DNA from: CAZNKU01 sp045541135
GTDB lineage: Bacteria > Bacillota > Clostridia > Monoglobales > Firm-18
Length of the DNA stretch: 46,218 nt
Assembly (NCBI GenBank): GCA_045541135.1
Contig: JAZQIO010000029.1
Coordinates: 1-46,218, forward strand
Direction: 5' to 3'
Both the position numbers and the translations under genes were made by a program. This document shows, piece by piece, positions 1 to 8,039 of this stretch (its first letter is position 1; the number at the start of each line of letters is the position of its first letter). The notes under the pieces are model-generated. The model did no database searches. It saw only the letters and a program-made list of their open reading frames with translations, and had not been told where the DNA came from.

Positions 1-13
1 AATCAAATTATAA

Positions 14-193
14 AATCCCAAGGAAAACATCGAGTTTTCCTTGGGATTACTTGCTTTTTGCCAATTTGAACTCTACCGTACCATCGTACGCCGACGAATT
101 CAAATTGACAAAATATTACTTCCTTTTTCGCAGTCTGCCAGCGTGTCGATAGGTTTATCGACACGCTGAAAGGAGGTGTAAAACACACCTCCT
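14..193. repeat. Cluster of four tandem hairpins
   Basis: Four inverted repeats follow one another. They are 14-27/35-48 (14 bp, perfect), 62-70/99-107 (9 bp), 139-151/156-168 (13 bp, perfect, 4-nt loop) and 171-179/185-193 (9 bp, perfect, 5-nt loop). The first is nearly repeated as the terminator at 9976-10010, and half of the third (CAGCGTGTCGA) recurs at 46127-46137. No gene is credible here; the minus-strand reading frame through it simply reads the palindromes. It looks like a mosaic of terminator-like or MITE-like palindromes. Confidence 0.6.
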
Positions 194-199
194 CTTTTT
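171..199 (+). terminator. Rho-independent terminator, plus strand
   Basis: A 9-bp perfect stem (171-179/185-193) is followed by CTCTTTTTA. On the plus strand this is a classic terminator for something left of the window. On the minus strand it directly follows the stop of the GH127 gene but has only a weak T-run there. Confidence 0.55.
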
Positions 200-2015
200 A
201 TCTGATCTTAAACCACACTATCATATTGCTTTCTCCTCTGTTTGCATAACAGCTGTAAGGAATAAGCTTTATTTTTGTTTCCTCAAAATTTTCAATGTAC
301 TTTGAATACAAAGACTCGGTGGGTTTTAATACAAAGCCGTCAACGGTAATTTCGTTCATACCAAATTTTTCATTATATAAAACCTCGGCATTTAAATTTT
401 TGTTTATGTACAAAGAATAAAGATTTTCAATATTATCAACAGCTTCACCGCAGTACACAACAGGTCCGTACATAAGTGCAGTCTTACCTACATTAGAGCC
501 AACAGCAGATGTTGACTGCATAAGAACGGGCTTCATTACAAATTCAACTTTAACGTCCTTTGGATTTTTAATTGTAATGTAATTATCTTCAGCCGTATAT
601 TCACAGCTTACAGTATACTCGTCACACCAGCAGGGTATACGTATTTTAACTGTTTTTACGTTTTTAAAGGACAATTCTATCTTACCGTCTGACGGGTAGT
701 TTGCCGACTGTTTTACAGCCACATCTTCAAAATTTGCCTCACTTGACATAAACTGATTTACATACAATGTTTCACCGTCAATACCGTAGATATATTCGTT
801 AATTGATGCAAATGTTCTGTTGATGTTAGGAGGACAGCAGGAACAATCAAAAACCTCTTTACGCTGAGTTATGGGAAGTCTGTCACCTGCCAGAACCGAA
901 GTGTGTCTTATATGATTTTTAAGGTTGATTTCCAAAGGATTTTCATAAAAGAAAGCCTTGCCGTCAAGAGATACGCCTGCAAGCATACCGTTGTACATTT
1001 CCTTTTCTATAACATCTGCATAAACAGCTTTGTTTTCAAGCTTCATCATACTTTTTGCAAAAAGTATCATAGCAATTGATGCACAGGTTTCGTTATATGC
1101 AGTTTCATCGGGCAAGTCAAAGGGAATGGTGAAGGCTTCACCGAAATGTGAAGAGCCTATGCCTCCTGTTATGTACATCTTTTTGTTTATAATATCCTCA
1201 AAAATTTCACGGCAGGCATCCGCAAGCCCTGCATCATTTTTCTCAAAAGCCAAATCTGCCATAGCCTTGTACCAATAGCAGGCACGTACAGCGTGACCCT
1301 CTGCAGTTTTTTGCTTACGGGCAGGTGCGTGGCTTTGTGAGTACTTGTCGTTTTTCTGTATGCCGTCATTGGTTACAGGGCCGTCTATTGTATTATTGCC
1401 CCGCTGTTCCACAAAAAATTCTGCCAGCTCCAGATACTTTTTATTTTTTGTTGCATTGTACATTCTAATCAGTGCAAGCTCTATTTCCTGATGTCCCGGT
1501 GTAACGAATTTTGCAGACTTTTCTTCCACAAACACTTTATAGATATAGTCTGCATATTTTTCCATACACTTTAAAAATCTGTCTTTTCCCGTAGCCTTAT
1601 AGTACGCAACTGCCGCCTCCATAAGATGCCCTGCACAGTAAAGCTCGTGCTGGCTTCTGCCCGTAAATCTCTTTTTAGGCTCACATACGGTATAGTAAAT
1701 GTTAAAATATCCGTCTTCACCCTGATTTTTTTCAATGCAATCTATAAGCCCCTCTACCTTCGCTTCAAGGTCGGCGTCGTATTTTTCCGCAATTAAATAT
1801 GCGGCACCCTCCATCCACTTTGCAACATCGGAATCCCAGAAGATATGAGGCTTATTTTCCATACCCTCTTTCCAGTCAAAATCAAATGCCTTTATTCTGC
1901 CTGTGTCAGAAAAACGGTTCCACACAGAGTGTATGGTTGTGTTGCGGTTAAGCTCCTGTTTTTTCTTCCAGAAGCCATCTGTTATTTTTACATTTGTACC
2001 TTCAATATATTTCAT
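198..2015 (-). CDS. Beta-L-arabinofuranosidase-like glycoside hydrolase (GH127 / DUF1680)
   Basis: The 605-residue protein has no signal peptide, so it should act in the cytoplasm on imported oligosaccharides. GH127 enzymes remove beta-L-arabinofuranosyl units using a zinc-bound cysteine nucleophile. The metal and nucleophile set is visible: Glu309 and Cys311 in a YNETCAS motif, and Cys393-Cys394 in CSCCPPNINR. These match the Glu-x-Cys and Cys-Cys ligands described for HypBA1. Length is typical for the family (600-650). The start has a GGAG sequence 8-9 nt upstream. The gene is divergent from an AraC regulator 125 bp away, which is its likely controller. A minus-strand -10 (TATAAT) lies at 2046-2051 with no good -35, as expected of an activator-dependent promoter. 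The family also holds enzymes with other sugar specificities, so the exact substrate is inferred. Confidence 0.88.
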   Translation of the reverse strand: MKYIEGTNVKITDGFWKKKQELNRNTTIHSVWNRFSDTGRIKAFDFDWKEGMENKPHIFWDSDVAKWMEGAAYLIAEKYDADLEAKVEGLIDCIEKNQGEDGYFNIYYTVCEPKKRFTGRSQHELYCAGHLMEAAVAYYKATGKDRFLKCMEKYADYIYKVFVEEKSAKFVTPGHQEIELALIRMYNATKNKKYLELAEFFVEQRGNNTIDGPVTNDGIQKNDKYSQSHAPARKQKTAEGHAVRACYWYKAMADLAFEKNDAGLADACREIFEDIINKKMYITGGIGSSHFGEAFTIPFDLPDETAYNETCASIAMILFAKSMMKLENKAVYADVIEKEMYNGMLAGVSLDGKAFFYENPLEINLKNHIRHTSVLAGDRLPITQRKEVFDCSCCPPNINRTFASINEYIYGIDGETLYVNQFMSSEANFEDVAVKQSANYPSDGKIELSFKNVKTVKIRIPCWCDEYTVSCEYTAEDNYITIKNPKDVKVEFVMKPVLMQSTSAVGSNVGKTALMYGPVVYCGEAVDNIENLYSLYINKNLNAEVLYNEKFGMNEITVDGFVLKPTESLYSKYIENFEETKIKLIPYSCYANRGESNMIVWFKIR

Positions 2016-2074
2016 AAAAACATCTCCATAAAAATTTATATTTTGATTATATCACCCTATATTTTTAAAATACA

Positions 2075-2089
2075 GTGTGTATTTCACAC
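2075..2089. promoter_or_regulatory. Palindrome GTGTG-N5-CACAC in a divergent promoter region
   Basis: An inverted repeat with 5-bp arms lies between the GH127 gene and the AraC gene, 6 bp upstream of the -35 box at 2096. Its position suggests an operator serving either gene; function is inferred. Confidence 0.35.
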
Positions 2090-2095
2090 AATATA

Positions 2096-2124
2096 TTGAC
2101 AATATCACAATTAAATTATATAAT
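2096..2124 (+). promoter_or_regulatory. Consensus sigma-A promoter of the AraC gene
   Basis: TTGACA (2096-2101), a 17-bp spacer and TATAAT (2119-2124) match the consensus exactly. Transcription should begin near 2131, leaving a leader of only about 10 nt that starts at the AGGTGA ribosome binding site. The spacer contains TATCACAA, also present in the promoter at 2915. Confidence 0.75.
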
Positions 2125-2140
2125 TTTACAAGGTGATATT

Positions 2141-2899
2141 ATGAAGGGTATAAATTTAGATAAGCCAATTATATACAAAACTGCATCTTTAAGATACTTT
2201 AATAAAAACGAAAAACACATTACCCGTGTGTGCAGGGATGATGTTTTAATTATGGTATTTGAAGGAATTTTACGTTTTTCGGAAAACGGAATTTGTTACG
2301 AAATAAAGCCGGGTGAATACTTTGTTCAACAAAAAAATCTGTTTCAGGAAGGATATGCCGAAAGCGATTCGCCAAAATATTTATATGTTCATTTTGATGC
2401 TGTGTGGTGTGATGACAAAGCTTTACCCTTCAAAGGCAATTTTGACCTTGAAAAGCTAACGGATAAAATGAATGAAATGGATGTACTTGCACACGGTGAA
2501 TACAATTATACACTAAGATGCCAAAAGCTTTATGAAATACTTGCCGCTTTGGACAAAAAAGACGCAAAGTCCAACACAGCGAACAAAATTGCACTTTATA
2601 TTGAAAACAAAAAGGGCAAAGTTTCACTTGAGGACATTTGCAGAAAATTCAACTTCAGCAAAAACCATATTATAAATATTTTTAAAAAGGAGTACGGTGT
2701 TACACCTGTAAGCTACATAAACACCGTAAAGCTTAACAGTGCAAAATATCTCCTTGAGGTAACTTCGGATACCGCAGAAAGTATTGCTATTGAAAGCGGT
2801 TTTGGTGACTATTCACACTTTTACAAGCTTTTTTACAGAGAATGCGGCATTTCACCTACCGGTTGGAGAAGGCAAAAACAGGTTAGTCCATCGCTGTAA
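2141..2899 (+). CDS. AraC-family transcriptional regulator
   Basis: The 252-residue protein has an N-terminal cupin-type sensor (about 1-140) and a C-terminal double helix-turn-helix. The HTH shows FSKNHIINIFKKEYGVTP and SGFGDYSHFYKLFYRECGISP, standard AraC/XylS signatures. The start at 2141 is chosen because AGGTGA lies 4 nt upstream and the promoter -10 is at 2119-2124; an in-frame ATG at 2075 lies upstream of the -10 and cannot be used. It is divergent from the GH127 glycosidase, so it most likely senses an arabinose-containing sugar and activates that gene. The ligand is unknown. Confidence 0.9.
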   Translation: MKGINLDKPIIYKTASLRYFNKNEKHITRVCRDDVLIMVFEGILRFSENGICYEIKPGEYFVQQKNLFQEGYAESDSPKYLYVHFDAVWCDDKALPFKGNFDLEKLTDKMNEMDVLAHGEYNYTLRCQKLYEILAALDKKDAKSNTANKIALYIENKKGKVSLEDICRKFNFSKNHIINIFKKEYGVTPVSYINTVKLNSAKYLLEVTSDTAESIAIESGFGDYSHFYKLFYRECGISPTGWRRQKQVSPSL

Positions 2900-2914
2900 T
2901 TTTATTGTTCACCA

Positions 2915-2943
2915 TTGACAAATTATCACAAATATAATATACT
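2915..2943 (+). promoter_or_regulatory. Sigma-A promoter of the PLP-enzyme gene
   Basis: TTGACA (2915-2920), 17 bp and TATACT (2938-2943). It lies right after the AraC stop codon, so the downstream enzyme gene has its own strong promoter. An alternative TATAAT at 2933-2938 is only 12 bp from the -35 and is disfavoured. Confidence 0.65.
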
Positions 2944-2969
2944 GAAAAGCAATGTAAAGGAGAATAACA

Positions 2970-4262
2970 ATGAACAAATTATCTATATACAATGAGCTTG
3001 GAATTTGTAAAGAGGTTTACAATTTCGGTGAAAAAATTATTGAAGATTTAAAAGAAAGATTTAATGAAATTGATGAAAATGCCGAATACAATCAGTTAAA
3101 GGTAATCGGTGCAATGCAAAAAAACAGGGTATGTGCCACAAACTTTATGGCTACCACAGGTTATGGCTACAATGACGAAGGCCGTGACAATCTTGAAAAG
3201 GTGTATGCAGACTGCTTCCATACCGAAGCGGCTTTGGTACGTCCGCAAATTACCTGCGGTACACACGCCCTTGCAGTAGCTTTAAGTGCCAACCTACGCC
3301 CCGGTGATGAACTTTTGTCACCTGTAGGTAAGCCCTATGACACTTTAGAAGAGGTTATTGGAATCCGTGATTCAATAGGCTCACTTAAAGAATACGGCGT
3401 TACATACCGTCAGGTAGACCTTTTGGAAGACGATTCCTTTGACTTTGAGGGTATTAAAAATGCAATTAACGAAAAAACAAAGCTTGTTACAATTCAACGT
3501 TCCAAGGGCTACCAACCGAGAAAGACATTTTCCGTTAAAGAAATTGGAGAGCTTATAAGCTTTATTAAAAGCATAAAGCCCGACGTAAAATGTATGGTAG
3601 ACAACTGCTACGGTGAATTTGTTGAAAGAATTGAGCCATCCGATGTTGGTGCGGATATGATTGTAGGCTCACTGATTAAAAACCCCGGTGGCGGACTTGC
3701 ACCTATTGGCGGTTACATATGCGGCACTAAGGAATGTGTTGAGCAGTGTTCATACAGGCTTTCTGCTCCCGGTCTTGGTCAGGAGGTTGGTGCTAACCTT
3801 GGAATAATTCAGTCCATATATCAGGGCTTCTTCCTTGCTCCAACAGTTGTTGCAGGTGCACTAAAGGGTGCAATATTTGCCGCAAATATATATGAAAAGC
3901 TTGGCTTTAAGGTTGTACCAAACAGTACCGAGAGCCGTCACGACATTATACAGGCTGTAGAGCTTGGTTCACCGGAACGTGTAATAGCATTCTGCAAGGG
4001 TATTCAGGCGGCGGCACCTGTAGACAGCCACCTTACACCTGAACCGTGGCCTATGCCCGGTTATGACAGCGACGTTATTATGGCGGCAGGTGCATTTATA
4101 CAAGGCTCTTCCATTGAGCTTAGTGCAGACGGTCCTATTCGCCCACCTTATGCAGTTTATTTTCAGGGTGGCTTAACCTGGGAACACGCAAAACTTGGTA
4201 TTTTGATGTCTTTACAGAAATTGTATGAAAAAGACCTTGTTAATCTAGACGGAAATAATTAA
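2970..4262 (+). CDS. Methionine gamma-lyase-like PLP enzyme (aluminium resistance protein family)
   Basis: The 430-residue fold-type I PLP enzyme belongs to the Met_gamma_lyase / 'aluminium resistance' family common in Firmicutes. The Schiff-base lysine is Lys237 in GSLIKNPGGG. Asp211 in MVDNCYGEF would bind the pyridine nitrogen, and TCGTHA near residue 97 forms the phosphate cup. Length is normal for the family. The start has AAGGAG 8 nt upstream. It has its own promoter after the AraC gene and a strong terminator at 4295-4321, so it appears monocistronic. In most Clostridia relatives it sits near hfq and lexA; that context is absent here. The physiological substrate of the family is not well settled. 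Confidence 0.85.
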   Translation: MNKLSIYNELGICKEVYNFGEKIIEDLKERFNEIDENAEYNQLKVIGAMQKNRVCATNFMATTGYGYNDEGRDNLEKVYADCFHTEAALVRPQITCGTHALAVALSANLRPGDELLSPVGKPYDTLEEVIGIRDSIGSLKEYGVTYRQVDLLEDDSFDFEGIKNAINEKTKLVTIQRSKGYQPRKTFSVKEIGELISFIKSIKPDVKCMVDNCYGEFVERIEPSDVGADMIVGSLIKNPGGGLAPIGGYICGTKECVEQCSYRLSAPGLGQEVGANLGIIQSIYQGFFLAPTVVAGALKGAIFAANIYEKLGFKVVPNSTESRHDIIQAVELGSPERVIAFCKGIQAAAPVDSHLTPEPWPMPGYDSDVIMAAGAFIQGSSIELSADGPIRPPYAVYFQGGLTWEHAKLGILMSLQKLYEKDLVNLDGNN

Positions 4263-4294
4263 GTTATTTTAAAATATCATAAAGAAATTCAAAA

Positions 4295-4325
4295 GGCAGA
4301 AACGAACCAATCGTTTCTGCCCTTT
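4295..4325. terminator. Bidirectional terminator between convergent genes
   Basis: A perfect 11-bp stem (4295-4305/4311-4321) with loop ACCAA is followed by TTTTT on the plus strand and preceded by AAAA, giving T-runs in both directions. It separates the PLP enzyme gene from the EamA permease gene. Confidence 0.85.
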
Positions 4326-4329
4326 TTCA

Positions 4330-5205
4330 TTATTTGTGCGAAATATATATACCTGCTGCAATTAACAAAAATGCCAAAAGATATTGAACATTAAAAATAT
4401 TTTCACCCAAAATCATAGCTCCAAACACACAAGCAAACACAGGCTCTGCAAATTTTATGATAAACAATTTTGACAATTCACCGTTTTTAACTACCGTAAA
4501 CCACATACAATAGCTGATGATCGATGCAAGGCATATGTAAATCATAACAAACGAATATTTGTTGAAAGCAAAGTCCATACCGCCGCCCAGATGATTACCT
4601 ATAATCAACAATACTATACCGCCAAACAACTGCGATATTCCTGTTGAAGTAATCGGCTTTACTGTTTTAAATACTTTTTTGCTTATTATATTTGAAAAAA
4701 CGGTACAAAAAGATGCCGCAATAATCAGTGCATCTCCGATATTAAAACTGATTCCGTCGGTGTTTGTATTTATCGCAACTATTCCGACAAATCCAAGAAG
4801 TACACCAATAAGTTTTTTTACAGTAAACTTATCATCCTTGAAAAACATAAAAGAAAAACAAACATAAAACAATACTCCGACTTGCTTTAATATTGCAGTT
4901 TTGGAACTATCTGTAAGTTTGAGTGCACTGTATGTAAAACTATAATGTAAAATGATTGCAAAAAGTCCTGATAAAAGAACAGGCACCAATGCATTTTTGA
5001 CAGCTTTATATGAATCCTTATCCGTAATAAAAGCATACAAGCATATAAGTGCACCGCAAATAGTAAACCTTACACCTGCAAAAAAGAGAATATCTCCGGT
5101 TGTTACAATATTGTATGCACCATAACCAAGCTTTACAGAGGGAAACAAAGTTCCCCACAAAAGCATAACAATAAGTGCATAAAGCATGGATTTATTCTTA
5201 CTCAT
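4330..5205 (-). CDS. EamA/DMT-family permease
   Basis: The 291-residue protein is made of about ten hydrophobic segments arranged as two EamA repeats. The second repeat holds FAEPVFACVFGAMILGE, a typical EamA signature (E-P-V near the end of a helix). The family exports or imports small metabolites such as amino acids, sugars or nucleosides; the direction is not readable. It is the last gene of a five-gene minus-strand operon. Its ATG lies 1 nt after the MDR stop codon, with GAGGGTG as the ribosome binding site inside that gene. Context suggests it moves a substrate or product of the upstream dehydrogenases. Confidence 0.85.
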   Translation of the reverse strand: MSKNKSMLYALIVMLLWGTLFPSVKLGYGAYNIVTTGDILFFAGVRFTICGALICLYAFITDKDSYKAVKNALVPVLLSGLFAIILHYSFTYSALKLTDSSKTAILKQVGVLFYVCFSFMFFKDDKFTVKKLIGVLLGFVGIVAINTNTDGISFNIGDALIIAASFCTVFSNIISKKVFKTVKPITSTGISQLFGGIVLLIIGNHLGGGMDFAFNKYSFVMIYICLASIISYCMWFTVVKNGELSKLFIIKFAEPVFACVFGAMILGENIFNVQYLLAFLLIAAGIYISHK

Positions 5206-5206
5206 C

Positions 5207-6184
5207 TCACACCCTCAAAACTACTTTACCTATATTTTCTCCTCTTTCCAAAATGTCCAGAGCTTCATTTGCTTCTTCTAACGGAAGAACCTTATATATA
5301 GATGGCTTCATTTCATCATTTTCAATTTTAGGCCATACTTTTTCCACCAGCTCGGCAAGAAGCTGTGCTTTTTCTTCACTTGTACGTTTTCTGAGCATAC
5401 TTCCCACAAGGTGAAGTCCTTTTGTAAGAAGAGGTCTTAGCATAACATTTGTTTCTGTACCTGCAAGAGTTGAAATAACTACCCAATATCCGCCTTCTGC
5501 CATATACGGTAAGCTTTTACCAAGAGTTTCACCGCTAAGACAATCCATTGACATACTTACGGGAGTTCCGTTTAATTCTTCCTGCTTCAAAATTTCCGAA
5601 ACATCCTGCTTGGTGGAATTTATAATAACATCTGCTCCAAGTGGTGCGATTTTTTCTGCTATTTCATCTGAAAGAACTGATGTAATAACTCTTGCACCAA
5701 ATGCTTTTGCCATGGGAATTGCAACAGATGCAAGACCGCTTGCTCCTGCAGGAACAAAAGCTGTTTTACCTTCTTTTAAGTGTCCTTCCCAAAACAAATT
5801 CAAATATGAGGTCGCATATGCTTCAGGTAGTGTAGACGCTTGTTCAAAGCTTAGATTTTTCGGCATTGGCATAACCATACCCTCCGGAGCACAAACATAC
5901 TCTGCATAACCGCCACCGCCTAAAAGTGCGCATACAGAATCACCAATTTCAAATCTTCCCTTTTTCTTTGCAGCTTCGCCCATATCATCAACAACACCGG
6001 CAACTTCAAGACCCGGCCATTCGGGCCAACCCTTTGGTGATGGATATGTACCCTTCTTTTGCAACAAATCAGCACGATTTATACCAATCGCCTTAATTTT
6101 TATGCGTACTTCATCGTCCTTAACATTTGGCATTTCAACATCTGTTAATACCAACTTTTCATTTTTTACAGTCATTGCTTTCAT
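5207..6184 (-). CDS. Medium-chain dehydrogenase/quinone oxidoreductase-like protein
   Basis: The 325-residue MDR protein has an N-terminal GroES-like domain and an NAD(P)-binding Rossmann domain. The GINRADLLQKKGTYP segment is the hallmark of the PIG3/quinone oxidoreductase branch, which lacks zinc; no cysteine cluster for structural zinc is seen. The nucleotide loop reads GASGLASVAIPMAKAFGA, a variant of the usual GAAGGVG. It would reduce an activated carbonyl or enone with NADPH in the cytoplasm. It follows the SDR gene by one base and precedes the permease by one base, so translation is probably coupled through the operon. Confidence 0.85.
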   Translation of the reverse strand: MKAMTVKNEKLVLTDVEMPNVKDDEVRIKIKAIGINRADLLQKKGTYPSPKGWPEWPGLEVAGVVDDMGEAAKKKGRFEIGDSVCALLGGGGYAEYVCAPEGMVMPMPKNLSFEQASTLPEAYATSYLNLFWEGHLKEGKTAFVPAGASGLASVAIPMAKAFGARVITSVLSDEIAEKIAPLGADVIINSTKQDVSEILKQEELNGTPVSMSMDCLSGETLGKSLPYMAEGGYWVVISTLAGTETNVMLRPLLTKGLHLVGSMLRKRTSEEKAQLLAELVEKVWPKIENDEMKPSIYKVLPLEEANEALDILERGENIGKVVLRV

Positions 6185-6185
6185 A

Positions 6186-6959
6186 TCAATCAGTTCCTTT
6201 CATTGACAGACCTCTTCCGCCATCGCAAATATAGGTCTGACCTGTTATAAATCTCGCTTTATCCGATACTAGAAATTCTACAAGATTTGCAATATCCTCT
6301 GCTACGCATTTTTCTCCCAAAACATTTGTTCCCAATGTTCTTTGAGGATCCGTATCAAAACCGGGTCTTTGAACAACGCCCGGAGCAACAGAGTTTACAT
6401 TTATCTTATAAGGTCCAAGTTCTTTTGCCAACGCCTTTGTAAGAGATACTACTCCTCCCTTTGCCGCGGCATAGTCACAGCAGTGTTTAAGTCCGTTAAA
6501 TGCAACTGCAGATGAGAAGTTTATAATCTTTCCGCCCTCACCCTGTTTTATCATAACTCTTGCTGCAGCTCTTGATGCCCAGAATGCACCATACAAATTA
6601 ACCTTCAGTACACGGTCAATAACATAATCATCCTGCTCAACAAGCGGTACATAATTAACTTCTCTTCCGTCAAATCTTGCAATTCTTGCAGTTCCGCCCG
6701 CAACGTGTACCATAATGTCAAGTCTGCCGAAATCCTTAACAATTTCGTCCACTACTCTGTCTACATCCTTTGATTCCGTTATATCAAAAACATAGCCCTT
6801 TGCAGTTCCGCCGATTTCTTCAATTCTCTTAACTGTTTTTTCAATTCCTTCAGAGTTTAAGTCACATACTGCAATTTTAATACCCTGTTTTGCAAGAGTA
6901 ACTGCAGTTTCACCGCCTATATACCCTCCTGCACCTGTAATAAATGCCACTTTGTTCAT
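6186..6959 (-). CDS. Short-chain dehydrogenase/reductase (SDR)
   Basis: The 257-residue classical SDR has the cofactor motif TGAGGYIGG (8-16) and the catalytic set Ser149/150 in NFSSAVAF, Tyr163 and Lys167 in YAAAKGG. Asp33 after the second beta strand (VCDLN) suggests NAD(H) preference. An Asn in VNLYGAFWAS supports an intact tetrad. Length is standard. It lies 15 nt after the amidohydrolase gene in the same operon. It likely oxidises or reduces a sugar-derived hydroxyl; the substrate is unknown. Confidence 0.9.
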   Translation of the reverse strand: MNKVAFITGAGGYIGGETAVTLAKQGIKIAVCDLNSEGIEKTVKRIEEIGGTAKGYVFDITESKDVDRVVDEIVKDFGRLDIMVHVAGGTARIARFDGREVNYVPLVEQDDYVIDRVLKVNLYGAFWASRAAARVMIKQGEGGKIINFSSAVAFNGLKHCCDYAAAKGGVVSLTKALAKELGPYKINVNSVAPGVVQRPGFDTDPQRTLGTNVLGEKCVAEDIANLVEFLVSDKARFITGQTYICDGGRGLSMKGTD

Positions 6960-6974
6960 TTTATCATTTCCTTT

Positions 6975-8039
6975 CTATAATTTATAAACTACTTCACCAT
7001 CAGCAAGTGTCAGAACACATCTGTATCCCTTTTTACTTGCTACCCGATTTCCGCCTTTATCTGTAAGGTCAAAACCTTCGTCGGTGTAATCAAACACAGC
7101 AATATCTGCACATCTGCCAACACCGAGATATCCCCACTCATTATATTTGCCAAGGGCTTTTGCAGGTGCGGAAGTTACTGCACGAAATATATCTTCCTCA
7201 CTCATCCCAAGGTGTTTTGCAAGGCTCATACACATAGTCATTCCGTATCTGCCACCTCTTTTGTAAGCACTGAACCTTGTTATATCTGTGCTTATGACAT
7301 CAGGTACTGCACCGCACTTAACAGCATTCTCAAACACCCTAAAATCCGTATGAATATGTCCTGCAAAGCCTGCATCAATGATGATACCGCGTTTTTGGGC
7401 AGTTTTTATACACTCAAAGTTATCTACAGATACATTATTTTCCCCACCGTGATATGCGTGAGTCAATATATCATCTTTTCTCAATGTATCAAATATCTCC
7501 TTCATAGGAACGGGAGAATTTGAACAATGTACCATAACAATGAGATTATTCTTTTGCGCATACTCCACAACTTCACAAAGAGGCTTAATGTCCTTTATTT
7601 CAGGCTGTTTTGCATCAAAATAAACCTTTAAACCAATTGCCTTTTCACCATAATCTTCAAGCTTTTTCTCCACAGTTTCAAAGCACGCTTTATTGTTGCG
7701 GATTTCAACGGGTACAAACACAACATTTTTAATCATAAACGAATCAAGCAAAGCCTTGTCTCCGCAAGCACCGCAGGCATCGGCGGCAGATGTTACTCCA
7801 AAGGGAATACAACTGAGTTCTGCCTGTATTCCGAAGTTTTTATTAAGGCCTCTCATATGCACATGGGCATCTACAAGTCCTGCTGACACAATCTTTCCCT
7901 TTGCATCATATATATATTCTGCATCTTCGTTTATGTCAGGTGATATGGAATGTATAATTCCGTTATCCGTTAAAACATCGGCAAAATAAAACTTTTCGCC
8001 ATCCCATACTTTGCCGTTTTTAATCAATATTTTTCCCAA
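6975..8039 (-). CDS. Amidohydrolase-superfamily metallohydrolase
   Basis: The 354-residue protein has an imidazolonepropionase/dihydroorotase-like beta sandwich at its ends and a TIM barrel with the metal motif DAHVHMRG near residue 60. Further candidate ligands are the His in MVHCSNSP, the His in LTHAYHGGENN, HIHTDF, and an Asp in ISTDITRF. This pattern resembles the amidohydrolase/deacetylase group. The start is a TTG with GGGAGG about 11 nt upstream. The first 20 nt overlap the end of the Gfo/Idh gene, showing tight coupling. It would hydrolyse a cyclic amide, lactam or N-acyl group on a metabolite of this pathway; the actual bond is unknown. Confidence 0.82.
   Translation of the reverse strand: MGKILIKNGKVWDGEKFYFADVLTDNGIIHSISPDINEDAEYIYDAKGKIVSAGLVDAHVHMRGLNKNFGIQAELSCIPFGVTSAADACGACGDKALLDSFMIKNVVFVPVEIRNNKACFETVEKKLEDYGEKAIGLKVYFDAKQPEIKDIKPLCEVVEYAQKNNLIVMVHCSNSPVPMKEIFDTLRKDDILTHAYHGGENNVSVDNFECIKTAQKRGIIIDAGFAGHIHTDFRVFENAVKCGAVPDVISTDITRFSAYKRGGRYGMTMCMSLAKHLGMSEEDIFRAVTSAPAKALGKYNEWGYLGVGRCADIAVFDYTDEGFDLTDKGGNRVASKKGYRCVLTLADGEVVYKL

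Noticed and set aside
3..188. 61-codon minus-strand frame at the window start
   Set aside because: It reads straight through four palindromes and has no protein-like pattern or good ribosome binding site.
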